From Chlorops oryzae (taxonomy: Eukaryota; Arthropoda; Insecta; Diptera; Chloropidae), in NCBI GenBank assembly GCA_020466095.1, contig CM035807.1, forward strand, positions 11,049,007 through 11,113,006: a DNA stretch of 64,000 nt. The letters are read 5' to 3'. The notes beneath the pieces were generated by a model. It saw nothing but the letters and a program-made list of their open reading frames with translations, made no database searches and was not told the DNA's origin. Below are positions 45,701-56,340 of the stretch, one piece after another. Positions within the stretch are counted from its first letter, which is position 1. The number at the start of each line of letters is the position of its first letter. Both the position numbers and the translations under genes were made by a program.

Positions 45701-46806
45701 GAGAAATACTGATTTGATAGTGCTTATATTTTCCACAGTGGTATATTGAACAATTATAAGACATTAACCCAAAAATTTTTGGGGGGGCTAGAGGAAGTTT
45801 AGAGAGTTATGGACCAAAAACCAAAAAAATCCGAAAAATTTATGGCGTCCGATTTGGATGAAAATTTATATATAGAATAAGCGAAAAATGCTTAGAATTT
45901 TGGCGTCAAAACTTTTTCAAGAAACCGATTACAACTAGTCTAGTTAGGGTCTAGTTCCAAACTGGTCCAGAAAGGACCAGTTTTTTGAAAAAATTTTCGT
46001 GCTAAAATTCTTAGAATTTTTCACTTATTCTATATATAAATTTTCATCAAAATCGGACGTTATGAAATTTTCGGATTTTTTTGGTTTTTGGTCCATAACT
46101 CTCTAAACTTCCTCTAGCCCCCCCCCCCCCCCCCAAAAATTTTTGGGTTAATGTCTTATAATTGTTCAATATACCACTGTGGAAAATAAAAGCACTATCA
46201 AAGCAGTATTTCTCTAGACACGCCACTGTTTGCATGTGGGAGACATCCCTGATGTTGGGGGGGGATCAAAGAAAAAGGTAGTCGGATCTAAAGGGAAGTT
46301 CGCATTTGGTTTTTATTTACCGCTTTTAAGAATTGTGTCTCTCAGCTTTCAGGGATTGAAGCTCTCACTGTACTGATTTTTTTAAACCGGTAGCGCCTAG
46401 CGAACCATATGGCATCACTAAAAGGGTTTATTTTTTGTCATCGCCATTTCTGAACCGGTTCATATTTTTTATTTTTATTTCTATTTTTTTTTTTTTAATT
46501 TAAAAAAAATATTTTTTTTTATTCAAGTGCTTCCGGGTTAATGATGAAGTTTTTTCGAAATAATTTTATTTGAAATACTTATATTTTATTTCACTTCTTT
46601 TCTAGAACGAAGACGATTGCTTGGAAGAGAACGAAGATCTTGAAAGCTGTTACATTCCTCAAGAGGTGGTTTTGGAATATCAATTCCAACGTGAGAAAGT
46701 TGAAAAGCAACGTCAAAAGTTGCGCGAAAGGTTGAGGCAAAATTTTGCACGCTTGTGCAATCAGAGTGGTGGTGCTTCTGCATTCAAATGCAATGAAAAT
46801 ATATAA
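39791..46806 (+). CDS. GGNBP2: Gametogenetin-binding protein 2 homolog
   Basis: Five exons: 39791-39889, 41827-42393, 42460-42638, 43625-44861 and 46606-46806. All have GT/AG borders and compatible phases, giving 760 codons against about 697 in the human protein. The match to GGNBP2 (ZNF403; fly CG2182 by my recall) is clear from MARL-x(15)-RRQLP at the start, CVQCVGCRRRVERLFNQL, LHSLDAFRSKPFSETWREVW, CRDELAVIETKELQDVLEGY, LKKHKFCQGCRTK, IEKAYKILVGECTTKEKGF, HIHVFTNKIDFLDALIRRAE and RERHAKTLEIAQEEVLTCVG. Paired CxxC motifs suggest metal binding. In vertebrates the family is linked to spermatogenesis and growth control; its biochemical activity is not settled. The long fourth exon adds lysine-rich, acidic and asparagine-rich low-complexity stretches, which explains the extra length. 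Introns 3 and 4 carry long inverted repeats. The 3' end converges on MED27, with 263 bases between the stop codons. Confidence 0.9.
40144..40208. repeat. 15-bp tandem repeat in GGNBP2 intron 1
   Basis: The unit cagtctcacaatttt occurs about four times head to tail. The last copy carries a small tc insertion. Confidence 0.8.
40261..40460. repeat. Interspersed repeat in GGNBP2 intron 1, relative of 8529-8815
   Basis: It shares gcacgtcctgttcattgtat, cgtattagcgag, ctgactatttagaa, tgtaacaaaaagcgttcac and the end tatccagattcgactgta with the copy at 8529. Confidence 0.55.
42844..43409. mobile_element. Foldback element in GGNBP2 intron 3
   Basis: Arms 42844-42966 and 43287-43409 (123 bases each) are reverse complements with about two mismatches. 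They include cattcgaaccgatcatttca, gttcagattgtgaatgttcg and ttttttgcggtggtcagttt. The loop is about 320 bases. Weaker symmetry extends outward (gctcaaacga near 42755 against gtttgagcaa near 43411). It has no coding capacity and no clear TSD. Confidence 0.85.
45466..45583. mobile_element. 118-bp palindromic MITE in GGNBP2 intron 4
   Basis: CAGGCATGCTCTAGAAATCG with trailing AATCC is matched exactly by GGATTCGATTTCTAGAGCAT with trailing GCCTG. The AT-rich centre has additional ttcgaaat/atttcgaa symmetry. Confidence 0.8.
45687..46228. mobile_element. 542-bp full-length palindromic hAT MITE in GGNBP2 intron 4
   Basis: The element is almost entirely two inverted arms of about 250 bases, from CAGTGGCGTGTCTAGAGAAA to TTTCTCTAGACACGCCACTG. 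Arms share ccacagtggtatattgaac, taagacattaacccaaaaat and agagagttatggaccaaaaa. Perfect 8-bp repeats tttgcatg flank it (45679-45686, 46229-46236). The CAGTGGCG start and 8-bp duplication mark it as hAT-type. A run of 20 C at about 46119-46138 in one arm contrasts with 7 G in the other. Confidence 0.9.
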
Positions 46807-47069
46807 AGAAACTGAGAGAGAGCTCCTATTAAGAGAGCCGATTAATATAAACCGTACATCAACGAAGTTGTGCATCTCAACTCCTACACACACACACACA
46901 CACACACAAAACACACATTTCAAATGCGAGCGAACGTTGTGCCGATCGATACATATTATATTATAATTATTATTGTTGTTGTATTTAAAAATCGGTTGAG
47001 TTGCTTAAATTGAACGATAAAATATACATTATTATTAGAAAATATAAATTAGACTAATTTAATTGTATG
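46807..47069. other. Convergent 3' region of GGNBP2 and MED27
   Basis: It holds both 3' untranslated regions, which probably overlap. A CA microsatellite lies at about 46885-46907. A gataaaatatac motif at about 47010 may be the GGNBP2 poly(A) signal. Confidence 0.5.
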
Positions 47070-48144
47070 TTAGCAGTTTCGGCATTCTTCGTGAAATGGT
47101 TCCAAAGTGCGCAGATCACGCCAAGTCGGCGGAAGTCCATTTAAAACGTATTTTGTGCAACGTTTACAAGGCTCCAAAAATAGTTTACTATAGCTGTTCA
47201 ACCAGGTCTGGAAAATTGATTTTTCCAATTATTTTTAATAAAAAAATCTAAATGAAAAGACGAACATTTCAACTTACGACATAACTTTTGATGGCCAAGT
47301 CAGGTAGTGTCGGCGAAAAGAAGTGCAACATAGCCGAATGGGAGTGTTCTTGCACTTTGCGAAAGACTTCGTAACGTGATTCAGCCCATATATCCTCCGG
47401 ATCCAATAACTCATCGAAACCCTTGATGGTAACCCATTCGATCAGTACGCCTTTGCAGACGATCGCTGCTTTTAAGACTCGACTTATGGTGACCAGAACG
47501 ACTGAGTTTGAGCCAAAGGGTCGTATTATTTTGTATATGGTGTGCGGGTGATTTATTTCACTAAGTAGCTTATCGGTATGGTCCGGATCGGCGTTGTTGC
47601 TCAGGCAAGGTATGCGGCCACGCTTTTGAGAGCAATAAGTATAGCTACGCCGTAGATTGTTTTGATGTAAATTATTATGAGCTAATGAACTGTGATCGTG
47701 GACCTGGAAAATTCGGTGGAAGTTAATTATCATTTAAAAATATTCCTGAGTTACTTTATCGATCCACTTGTAACTATTGACCAATTGAGAGTATAACGCT
47801 TGTCGCTCGTTTGTGGTCTCCTGTGCCAAAAACGATGTATTACCCAATTGATATGGTGCTGGCGGCACTTGTAAGCCGTTGATTAGTGTTTCGACATCTC
47901 TATAGATTAAAAAAAAAAAAATAATCACAAAATCCGATAACTAGTCCCCGGACTAGTCCCACTTTCTGCAGGGTACTTACCTCAACTGTGCATTGATGTT
48001 ATTGTAGTTTTCTTGGAACTCGCTCAAGTATTTATTTTTCGTTTCTTCTGAGGCTTCGGCGCCTTCGGCCAAGTGTTCAAAGCAATGCCGAACGCTGGAA
48101 CGCAAGGCTTTAAAAGCCGCTAAAGTCGCACTTATCTTCTCCAT
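47070..48144 (-). CDS. MED27: Mediator complex subunit 27
   Basis: MED27 (Crsp34 in fly) is a Mediator subunit that joins the tail to the head module and helps relay activator signals to RNA polymerase II. Exons on the minus strand: 48144-47981, 47899-47755, 47703-47278 and 47207-47070. These total 873 bases and 290 codons against about 311 in human. Family landmarks are FKALRSSVRHCFEHL in exon 1, YSQLVNSYKWIDKV in exon 2, SRYEVFRKVQEHSHSAMLHF and LPDLAIKSYV in exon 3, and TWLNSYSKLFLEPCKRC then GLPPTWRDLRTLEPFHEECR in exon 4. The C-terminal cysteines and histidine match the zinc-binding end of the family. The start was set at ATG 48144 because the frame upstream has no further ATG and MEK begins the helical N-terminus. 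A perfect DRE lies 50 bases upstream. Confidence 0.93.
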
Positions 48145-48193
48145 AATAAAAACACCGTCAACAACTGATGGCTCAATAGGAATGCGCAAAATC

Positions 48194-48201
48194 TATCGAT
48201 A
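48194..48201. promoter_or_regulatory. DRE motif upstream of MED27
   Basis: The perfect palindrome TATCGATA lies 50 bases before the MED27 start codon. In flies this is the DREF binding site common at housekeeping promoters. Position and context support promoter use; binding is inferred. Confidence 0.6.
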
Positions 48202-48254
48202 TTCATTTATCGGTGAATAGTATTTTTCCTAATCACCGTTCATATTATACGCTA

Positions 48255-48565
48255 TGAGGCCATTTACACGTTAAGACATTTCGATAATGAAACAAATTTT
48301 TGTGGCAAGGGAGGCAGCGGGAAGAGAGAAAAACGCTACCATACCACATCCCCTAGCGTCCCTAGCCACAAAAATGTTTTTCATTATCGAAATGTCTTAA
48401 CGTGTAAATGCTAACACGTTAAGACATTTCGATAATGAAACAAAATTTAAGTGGCACGGTGGCAGCGGGAAGAGAGAAAAACGCTACCATACCACATCCC
48501 CTAGCGTCCCTAGTCCACAAAAAGTGTTTTTCGTTATCGAAATGTCTTAACGTGTAAATAGCGTA
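48255..48565. mobile_element. Two tandem palindromic elements at the MED27 promoter
   Basis: Two copies of about 150 bp (48258-48408 and 48411-48562) stand head to tail. Each starts acacgttaagacatttcgat and ends atcgaaatgtcttaacgtgt, so each is itself an inverted repeat. The interiors share gcagcgggaagagagaaaaa and ccacatcccctagcgtccct. The pair lies 110 bases upstream of the MED27 ATG. Confidence 0.85.
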
Positions 48566-48932
48566 TTAGTGCCCGTTTACACGGATTTCTCTCCCCGCTC
48601 TCCTCTCCCTTTCAAGCTACGTTTTGTTGAACGATGTCGACGGCATGTGTAAGCGGGTGCTTAGGCGACCAATCAGCAGTGACAATGTTGGTTTGATTGC
48701 GAGGGACGCACGAGGAAGAGAGAAAAACGCTCCACACACCACAACATCCCCGAACATTCCTCGCCATCGTCAATTCTTATTTTTATTCGCTTTTAAGGTT
48801 ACACCGATGTTTCCACGCATGAGGGAGGGCACGAAACGATCTATCAATCTCCATTTTCTTTCAATTCCCGCACTTTGCCCTCCAAAATAATTAAGAATTG
48901 ACGTCAATAATTGACTGGTGTAAATGGCCTCA
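48566..48932. repeat. Related repeat block between MED27 and the next gene
   Basis: It repeats the words agagagaaaaacgct and catcccc from the neighbouring palindromes. It ends gtgtaaatggcctca, the inverse of tgaggccatttacac at 48254, so the whole block 48254-48932 has an outer inverted repeat. The right part is the reverse of the repeat at 38420-38640. Confidence 0.6.
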
Positions 48933-48947
48933 ATATGTGTCAACGTG

Positions 48948-49044
48948 TATCGATAGACCGATATTTCTCATCCAAAATACTTCTTCAACTCCGAGTTTCT
49001 TCATCCCTAGCCGATGGTACAATCGATTCTCAGTAGTATCGATA
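48948..49044. promoter_or_regulatory. Pair of DRE motifs before the 49308 exon
   Basis: Two perfect TATCGATA motifs, at 48948-48955 and 49037-49044, precede leader-like sequence. Their position fits the promoter of a plus-strand housekeeping gene divergent from MED27. Confidence 0.5.
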
Positions 49045-49307
49045 CATTCGGTTCGTAAGTCATTTGTTGTCAGATATCTAACGTGAGTGGAGCTATTTTC
49101 GTGCGCGTTAACAAAATTTCAAATAAAAAAATGTCAGTAAAATTAGAAAAAGTCTTCAAATTCTAGTGATTCAGTGAAATCTGCGTAGTGCCGTATAATT
49201 ATATCGATTATAGCTTTGGTTTTCGCCCCGCACTTCCAATTGCAAAAGCAAAAGGAAAAAAAAGAAAAAAGAAAAAGAAAAATTTCGAAGAAGAAGCAAC
49301 AACAATC

Positions 49308-49317
49308 ATGTCAAATG
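49308..49317 (+). CDS. Probable first coding exon of an unidentified plus-strand gene
   Basis: A leader-like stretch (about 49090-49307, A-rich, with an upstream 11-codon ORF at 49132) ends in acaacaatcATG followed by TCAAATG and the donor GTAAATG at 49318. This gives Met-Ser-Asn plus one base, a common arrangement in fly genes with a large first intron. Two DREs lie 260-360 bases upstream. I could not find the next exon within the window, so the product is unknown and the intron would exceed 14 kb. Confidence 0.35.
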
Positions 49318-50699
49318 GTAAATGCAATGAAATCGGGTGATGTTTCTTCGCTTTTGCAATTTAATTGAAATTCGATAAATCTATAAAAAATTTAAGCAAA
49401 TCCGATCAATTGTGTGTGCTTTAATGCTTCATCTGTGCGTTGTTTTATTATTGTGTAAGCAATATAATTCTTAAACTTTTCGGTATTTTCGCGTTCCGAC
49501 GACATTCTTTCATTCTTTAAGAAATTCGAGAGCGCGTCTTTGTCGTCTTATCTACATACATACATACATATATTCGTTTGTTTACAAGAGTGCGATGCGA
49601 CGGTGAATCTTTGCAATATAAAAAGTTTTCAACTCCACGCAGCCACAAACACGACGTAAGTCATAATTTCTTATCACATTAGCGAATTATATTAATTTCC
49701 ATTAAAAATTTCCTTTTAAATAACATTTCACGTTCATGCTTGCACAGTCGCATCATCGCATCATCGCATAGAAAAGCGAGTGGGGAGTGGGAAGGGAGTC
49801 AGTCTGTTGCATTAATATCAAATGGCCATTATCATCACTGCATGCTTCATCATGCCCATCCGACACTTCGTTCTAATGACATTTTCTATAATTGAGTTAC
49901 AAGGCCAGCCAGGATAGTGCAATTACCTACTGTGAGTGCTCGTACCTCACTATTATTCTCTATCTCGCTTTCTCGCCCTCTCTGTCTATCTCTTGACATC
50001 TTTAATGCCTTCGATAGATGATAGCCTTTGTGGTACGCTCATCAACGGAATGGTCGCCTTTTGCTGTTTATTTAAATTTCAATTTTCTCCCTTGCGCCTT
50101 AAGCACTTTCCGGTTGCATTTTCTCCATCTATCCAAATACACTTAAATGTGCACTACTTAGCCACTCTTCGGGATGTTGTTGTTGTTGTTGCTATTGATC
50201 TTGCTGTAGTTGTTGTTGGTTGGTTGGCTGCCCCGTTTGACTCGTTATCGTCGCTGGGTGCTAAGTGGCACCGCTTTCGAACGCACTGTGCTTTCATTAA
50301 CAATTGACTGTTTGCGTTTATCATAATTAGCTGTAAATTATCGAACGGAATTGTAATAATTTTCTCCTTATTCTTTTTAATTTTTAAGCATTTTAGCAGG
50401 ATGATAGCTTAAAAAGTTCCCGTCGAATGATATATCTTCTAATCTTAAGCGTATTCGAAAGCACAGCATTGTTTTCTTATGTCAAGAGATTGTGCCATTT
50501 CGATGAAGCAGGGGGCCGAGTCCTACATTAAGTAGATTAAAAGCGTAGGATGGAGTAATTGGATACGAGAATTGGATAAACGAGAAGATATACAGATGGT
50601 CATTTAATAAAGATCTTTCTGAAATGTGCAATATTTTCCAGACATTCGTCTGGTATAGGTATCGAATTTACCCATTCACGCGAATAAATTCCTCTATAA
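49318..50699. other. Probable intronic sequence
   Basis: It includes a TATAAAA-like motif at about 49617 followed by gacGTAAGTC at 49653, which could be an alternative leader exon. A GTT tract lies at about 50177-50220. No protein was recognised. Confidence 0.35.
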
Positions 50700-50701
50700 T
50701 A

Positions 50702-51005
50702 CAGTCGACACTCTCTATAACGAATTTCAAGGGATGGGAGAAAAATTCACTATAAATTATAAGGAGAAAAAAGGCAATAAATGCGGTTGAGAAGATTCGC
50801 TATAGATAGAAATTTGTCATAGAAGAGCAGGCCCCGATTTAGGATATAGCAAGCGGCACTGTAAGGCGCGGGTATTTCACATAGATATACGAAAATAGTA
50901 ACCCATAAGTTCCATTCTAGGGGCGGGAAAGATAGATTTTGTCCAGAGTAGTTAAAAAACTGAATCGGGCTCTTTAGAGGAGTTCGTTATAGAGAGTTTC
51001 GACGG
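50702..51005. mobile_element. 304-bp pogo-like MITE
   Basis: The terminus CAGTCGACACTCTCTATAAC faces GTTATAGAGAGTTTCGACGG, between TA dinucleotides (50700-50701 and 51006-51007). Interior words such as ggccccgatttagga and gcggcactgtaagg recur at 14690-14800. Confidence 0.7.
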
Positions 51006-51364
51006 TATATCGACCCCTATTCGCGAAATTATCCCCATGAATTCCGAATAGAGCTAATATGAGGACCCTATAGGTGACCTTTTTAAGTAAAATTTAAAGC
51101 TATAAGGGATTCATAGACGCCTTTTAAATGATCGCTATCTTCCTGACACACTTAATGAGCCGTAAAATTTACATTTTAAGCACTATGCGCCGAATTTTCA
51201 TCTAAATTATATAATAGGCACTAGCATCCATTATTCCAGGAAAGATGACTAGCCTTCCAATCAAAATCAAAAATATTCTTAAAAGCAGAATTCACTTTGA
51301 TAGGCTTACAAAGTTGGAGTATAGGTAACTTCGGCCTCAAAAAACATAGGTGGAATGAACTTAA

Positions 51365-52100
51365 GGGGGTCTTCTCATTGAAAACCCGTTTTTTTTGACC
51401 CTTTTTAAAAAAATTCTTATTTGAAAACGCAAAGAATAATTGAAAACTTTTTTTATTTATTGTATTACAAAAGGTTCAAAGTAAATAAAAAAAATTTTTT
51501 TGCCTCGATACGTGGGCTGTTCAAAAAGTAATGAGACTTCAAAGTTGGTGGTGAAAAAAAAAGGTGCCGTCACGGCGGCCACGATTCCGGGTCTCCGGAG
51601 CGTCCGAAATGAAAAAAAAAAACGGGGTTATAATCAGTATAGATTGTAATTCTCGGGTGAACCTCAAGCTTAATTTTGTGATTTTTTTTGACAAAATGGC
51701 GGCCATTCAAAAAAAATTTCAATTTCTGGCTTTTTTTTTTGTAGTTTAGTGTAAAAAAAAAAAATAGTAAAAAATTTTTTAAATTATGGTCGAGGTTCAC
51801 CCGAGAATGGTGACAATTCTGCGTCGATTCCACTTTGTTTTATGAAAATCGGTTCAGTTGAACTGGAGATATCATGGCCGCCAGTTCGAAAAACGTGGTT
51901 TCGAGATAAACGCGTTTAAAGTTTGAAGCAACGCAAAAATTACTCGTTTTAGCGCAGATCTTGCTCGACAAAGAAGGCTATATCCTCTAAACTATTTCGA
52001 ATTTCAAAAAATCCTTTTAGGGGCATATTCACAACTACCCAAGCTATAAATAAATGCAAAAAAAAGTCGAAAAAAAAAGTTGCTCAATGAGAAGACTCCC
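51365..52100. mobile_element. 736-bp piggyBac-like MITE, TTAA target
   Basis: GGGGGTCTTCTCATTGA and TCAATGAGAAGACTCCC are inverted termini, with TTAA immediately outside both (51361-51364 and 52101-52104). TTAA duplication is the hallmark of piggyBac transposition. Internal inverted words (aattctcgggtgaacctc against gaggttcacccgagaa at 51648-51805) form a second palindrome. No transposase is present. Confidence 0.8.
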
Positions 52101-52104
52101 TTAA

Positions 52105-54090
52105 TGCTGGTAATATTTTCATATTTTGCTTGTTGGGTAAAGCGTATGTCTTGGGATATCAGTTGCGACGGAAGGTTTTACTTCAGAAGAAGACTATTTA
52201 TGAGACCCTACGATCCTACTATGAGAAAACTTCTCTTTCTGCCTTGCCAACACATTCCAAAGGTGGATTTAAAATAAATAAAAATTTAATTGATCTTCAC
52301 CAAACAAGAGACTCATTCATTCGAAATCAAACCAGAACAAACTTTGTCCGTTTTCCTAATAACCCTACATAGATATGTCCGGAAGACTCAATAGCGCATT
52401 AAAAGGAGAAGAAACTTGAAAAAATAAAACTAAGCTATCACATTAGAAATCGATTTCCTTATAAGGTTTCTTGAATTGAAGTGACCCAAATTATAGGTTG
52501 AACGAAACTCCAATCGTTCGGTTGTGAGAACCAAGATAGTTGAAGGGGGAAAAAAAAATCGAGTATAAACAGAAATAAGGAATACATTCGACCGTCATTG
52601 AGAAAAATCATGACAAAAACATAAGATTTTCCTAATTACTTGTTCTTTTAACAAAGAGTCTCTAAACTTCATTGTATGTTTCTTCGTTCAAGACTCGACG
52701 AAGCATAAAAACAATGATTAGCTTCTCCATCATATGGCCGAATGACTTCATCTTACTATTTCCCTTCTCAAGCACTAGATTCTCAACCATGCAATATTTT
52801 TATTTGGAATGACTAGCAAAAAAAAAAAAATAATAATAATAAATAAATGAAGCTCAAATAACAGGAGAAGAAGAAGAAGAAGTACGCGAAGAGAAGAACC
52901 ATGCAATTCACGAGTGACCAAAAAACTTTTTACGACTGATCAAATTAAGCGTTGACATAAATATCGTTATCGCCTCGTTTTTCGTTCTGTCGCATTTTTT
53001 TTTCGTTCTTTTTCTTCTTTTGTTTTGAGAACGTTGTTTGTTGGCTCTCTCGCTACTCGATTCGAAAGTCGTGACGTATTTTTTTTTTTTTTTTTTGAAA
53101 TGAAATTTTTCAAATTCAAAATCGCCAGCATAAAAGTGTCTCACTCAATTGTCGGCAATGTCATTCATTGCTCGGGAGCATTGTCACCATATGCTCGCTG
53201 CAACTTTTCTCATGCCACGAGTGCATACAATATTCTTTATGGAATTTATATGTGGCTAACAAAATGGCAAAGCCAAAAAATTATGTGAAATAACCAAAAA
53301 AAAAAAAAAACACAGCGCGTCGAAGCAATTTCGTAGCTTTTCCATTCGTTTCATTTAAGAGCTGCAGCTGTCAATTGACGAAAAGCGTCCCTAAAACACA
53401 TCAGCAACATTTCAAGCATATGTGACTGCTGCGTTTTCGAAATGTTCCTATTTTTTTTTTCTTTTTGTAATTTTATTTTTTCGCATGGTTGATGGAACAC
53501 TCACTTGCTGGCGTATGGACGAGCATGTTGTATGTGTGTTCGTTCACCTGTGCCCACCCTCAAAGAAATGTGGATGAAATGAACTTTAAATTTTACTTGT
53601 GCGAAATATTGCCAATGACTGGCGTTTTGAACTAGCGAGTTTTTTACTTTATAGAAGGAGCCTTAACATAAGGAGCAAATTGTTTTATATTCTTCTAATA
53701 TTGCCTTACGCTGGGCAGTTTGAATTGGCTCAGCATTAAGCAACTTGAGAATTATTAGACGACGAAACTTAAAAAATTTTTTAACTGTCAACTGAGGTGA
53801 GCACTTTTTTTTTTTTTGTCTGTTCTACATCAAAAGTACCTTATTTCTACACATAATTTTTTTTTTTTCGAAACCAATTTTAATTGCTTTATGTGCTGCT
53901 TTACACTTCGGTGCTTACAACACGATATCAAAAGATAGAGCGGTTCCACGGCGCTCAACTACACAGTGTAGCCAATTTCGCCTGCATCAGTGGGCATTAC
54001 GGCTGCTATAGTGTTGTATGGAGATCCTTAGCAACAGGATTTCGACTAGCTAGAACCCGTTATTTTGGGCGGTTTGATAAAAAAAAATAA
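52105..54090. other. Gene-free stretch
   Basis: Poly-A and poly-T runs and a gaagaagaagaag tract at about 52866-52881. No coding gene was recognised. Confidence 0.45.
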
Positions 54091-54099
54091 ATCATGAGC

Positions 54100-54766
54100 C
54101 AAAAAAATATGTCTTTGTGGTGGGGGCAAAATAGCCCCTCATCGGGGTCAAAGATAGGCGTTACGGTGAAAAAATCAACTAAAAGCTGCATAACTGACTC
54201 CGAGTCACTCCTAGAGTAGTCAAATTTATGAATGACTCCCATTAAATTTTTACTCCCAACATTTTCTCCCAACATACTTACCCCCTAACTCCCCTCTTTA
54301 AAGGGGTTCCGGTACAAAAACTTTATTTTTATAGATTTTTCCCCCACCGTCCTTACTAGCCCCAGGGTGCCCCTAGTGGAGTCAAATGTATGAGCGACCC
54401 CCATTAATTTTTCCTCGTCAACCTTTTCTCCGGACATACCTACCCCCTAAATGCCCTCCTTAAGGGGTCTCCCTATCAAAAATGTTCTTTAACATATTGC
54501 CCGCACCGACCTAACTGGCCCCAGGGTGCCTCTAGGGTAGTGAAACTTATGACCGACCCCTATAATTTTAGCACCCCAATATTTTCTCTTAACATACCTA
54601 CCCTTTAACTCCCCTCCTTAAGAGGGCTTCCATACAAAATTATGTTTGTATACATTTTGCCCCCACTGTTATAACTAGCTCCATCACGTCCCTAGGGTAG
54701 TAAAATGTATGACCGACCTCAAATAGTTTTTCCCTTTCAACATTTTCTCGGAACATACCTACCCCC
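54100..54766. repeat. 160-bp satellite-like tandem repeat, about four units
   Basis: Unit landmarks recur about every 160 bases: a caaatttatga-type word at 54221, 54383, 54542 and 54702, each preceded by cctag-gtag and followed by gaccgacccc-type text, and aacatacctaccccctaac between them. Units differ by many substitutions, so the array is old. It is cut at its right end by the MULE-like insertion. Confidence 0.75.
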
Positions 54767-54997
54767 ATTATACAAGAAAACAAGATAGCGCCACTTGAGA
54801 GAGGAAACGTCACAAACTCAAAATCGCGATTCGTTGTTGTTGTTTCCCATGTTAAACCGGCTTTTTACTTTTTTGAATAGCATGGGAAACAACATCAATT
54901 TCTCGCTCAGTGACGTCACAAACTCAATTTTCGGCTCTCAAAGAGAGCCTCAAAATAGCGGTACTGAAGTGGCGCTATCTTGTTTTCTTGTATCATG
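54767..54997. mobile_element. Palindromic MULE-like MITE, copy 2
   Basis: It has the same termini as the copy at 31716 (attatacaagaaaac and gttttcttgtatcatg) in the opposite orientation. Direct repeats cctaccccc flank it at 54758-54766 and 54998-55006. Shared interior words are aagatagcgccacttgagag, cacaaactcaaaatcgcgat and tttcccatgttaaaccggct. It is about 45 bp longer than copy 1. Confidence 0.85.
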
Positions 54998-55006
54998 CCT
55001 ACCCCC

Positions 55007-56089
55007 TTGCTTGTGAGAAAAATCAAATTGATAAAGAACGAAAAAGAAAAACGCTTTCAACAAAAGTGGATTGTCAAATTTGGATCTTACTCCGACCTCT
55101 TCAAGAAGATATTAAAGCGCTAAAATTTCTATAAATGCAGTTATTCCTCATTGCCGTAGATTAATTCAGACAACCGCTCACATTCCTTACAGAGAAATGT
55201 GACTTGTGCAGTACATACAGTCAGGTCTTTTAAAAGATAGTTTTCAACGGATTTTATTAAAACAAAAAAGTGAAAAAAAAAAGATTATTTTGTGTGTTTC
55301 GATGGGAAAAGTTGTACCTGGCACCACTCGCTGACAAATCACAATCTTCGACTGTCGGTTTTTAACATGCAGCTGTCATTAAAAGCTCACTTCCCTCACG
55401 ATTCACACACACACACAACTACTCCAGAAGCAAACCTCCTTCGATTAGTTAAAGGTCATTTGTGTTCCCAAGGAGAAATTATATATAGTATAATAAAACA
55501 TACACCCTTCATTCGCAAGATTTGACCAGTCATCCTTCCCGCGCCGAATAACCCAAGTGAAATCGGTTTTACTAAATTGCCCCCACCACATTTTCATTGA
55601 AGGGAAATTCAATCGGCAATGGAATTTCGGCCATTCCTTACTTCGATTTGGTATTCGAAATTCTTAGGACATAATTTTCTTCGTGTTTTCCATTCGAAAA
55701 TTCTTTAAATAACGACAGACATATGTGTGCTTCTGTTCACCCAAGGCACGTCATCAACCGAAAAAAAAAATTATTCTCAAATATTTTTTTTTTTTTTTTT
55801 TCGAATAAAACTACACACCGAATGGCTTCGATTTCTAAAGTGGAAAAATCAACAAATTCAATAAATCGATTCCGCACATGACGCGTTCGGCAAGCAGAAA
55901 GAGTGAACTACTTAACCACTTAATTTCGTTTGCTATTCAAAATTGAAATAATAAAAAAAAAAAAAAAGGAAAGAGAAAAATATAAGAATGGATGGAATTT
56001 CGTCCAAAGTTGCGACACACGGCCGGCCAATTGAAGAAGATCACAAAAATTGGGCATATTTACCTTCATGTGCCATACATAGATATAGG
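55007..56089. other. Gene-free stretch
   Basis: A CA tract at about 55405-55418 and T runs. Nothing coding was recognised. Confidence 0.4.
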
Positions 56090-56340
56090 TAGTGGTGGGA
56101 TTCAAGCAGGTGTGCAATTTTTGCACCCTCGCAAATTTTGCGTTTGTGCAAATTTGTTTGTATGGAAAAAAATTCCGCAGCCGGGCAAATATTGCACATT
56201 GATTTTGATGGGCAAAATTTGCGCCATGTTATCGCACAAGTTTTGCACTCGTTCTTCGCAGAGTCGTTCATACAAAAGGGCAAAATTTTCTGGTGCGAAA
56301 TTTGCACACTTCAATTTCCATAGCTGCTTGAATACCACTA
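56090..56340. mobile_element. 251-bp MITE, tagtgg family
   Basis: TAGTGGTGGGATTCAAGCAG faces CTGCTTGAATACCACTA, and the interior is rich in inverted gcaaattttgc-type words. The termini resemble those of the nested element at 63033-63162. Confidence 0.65.
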
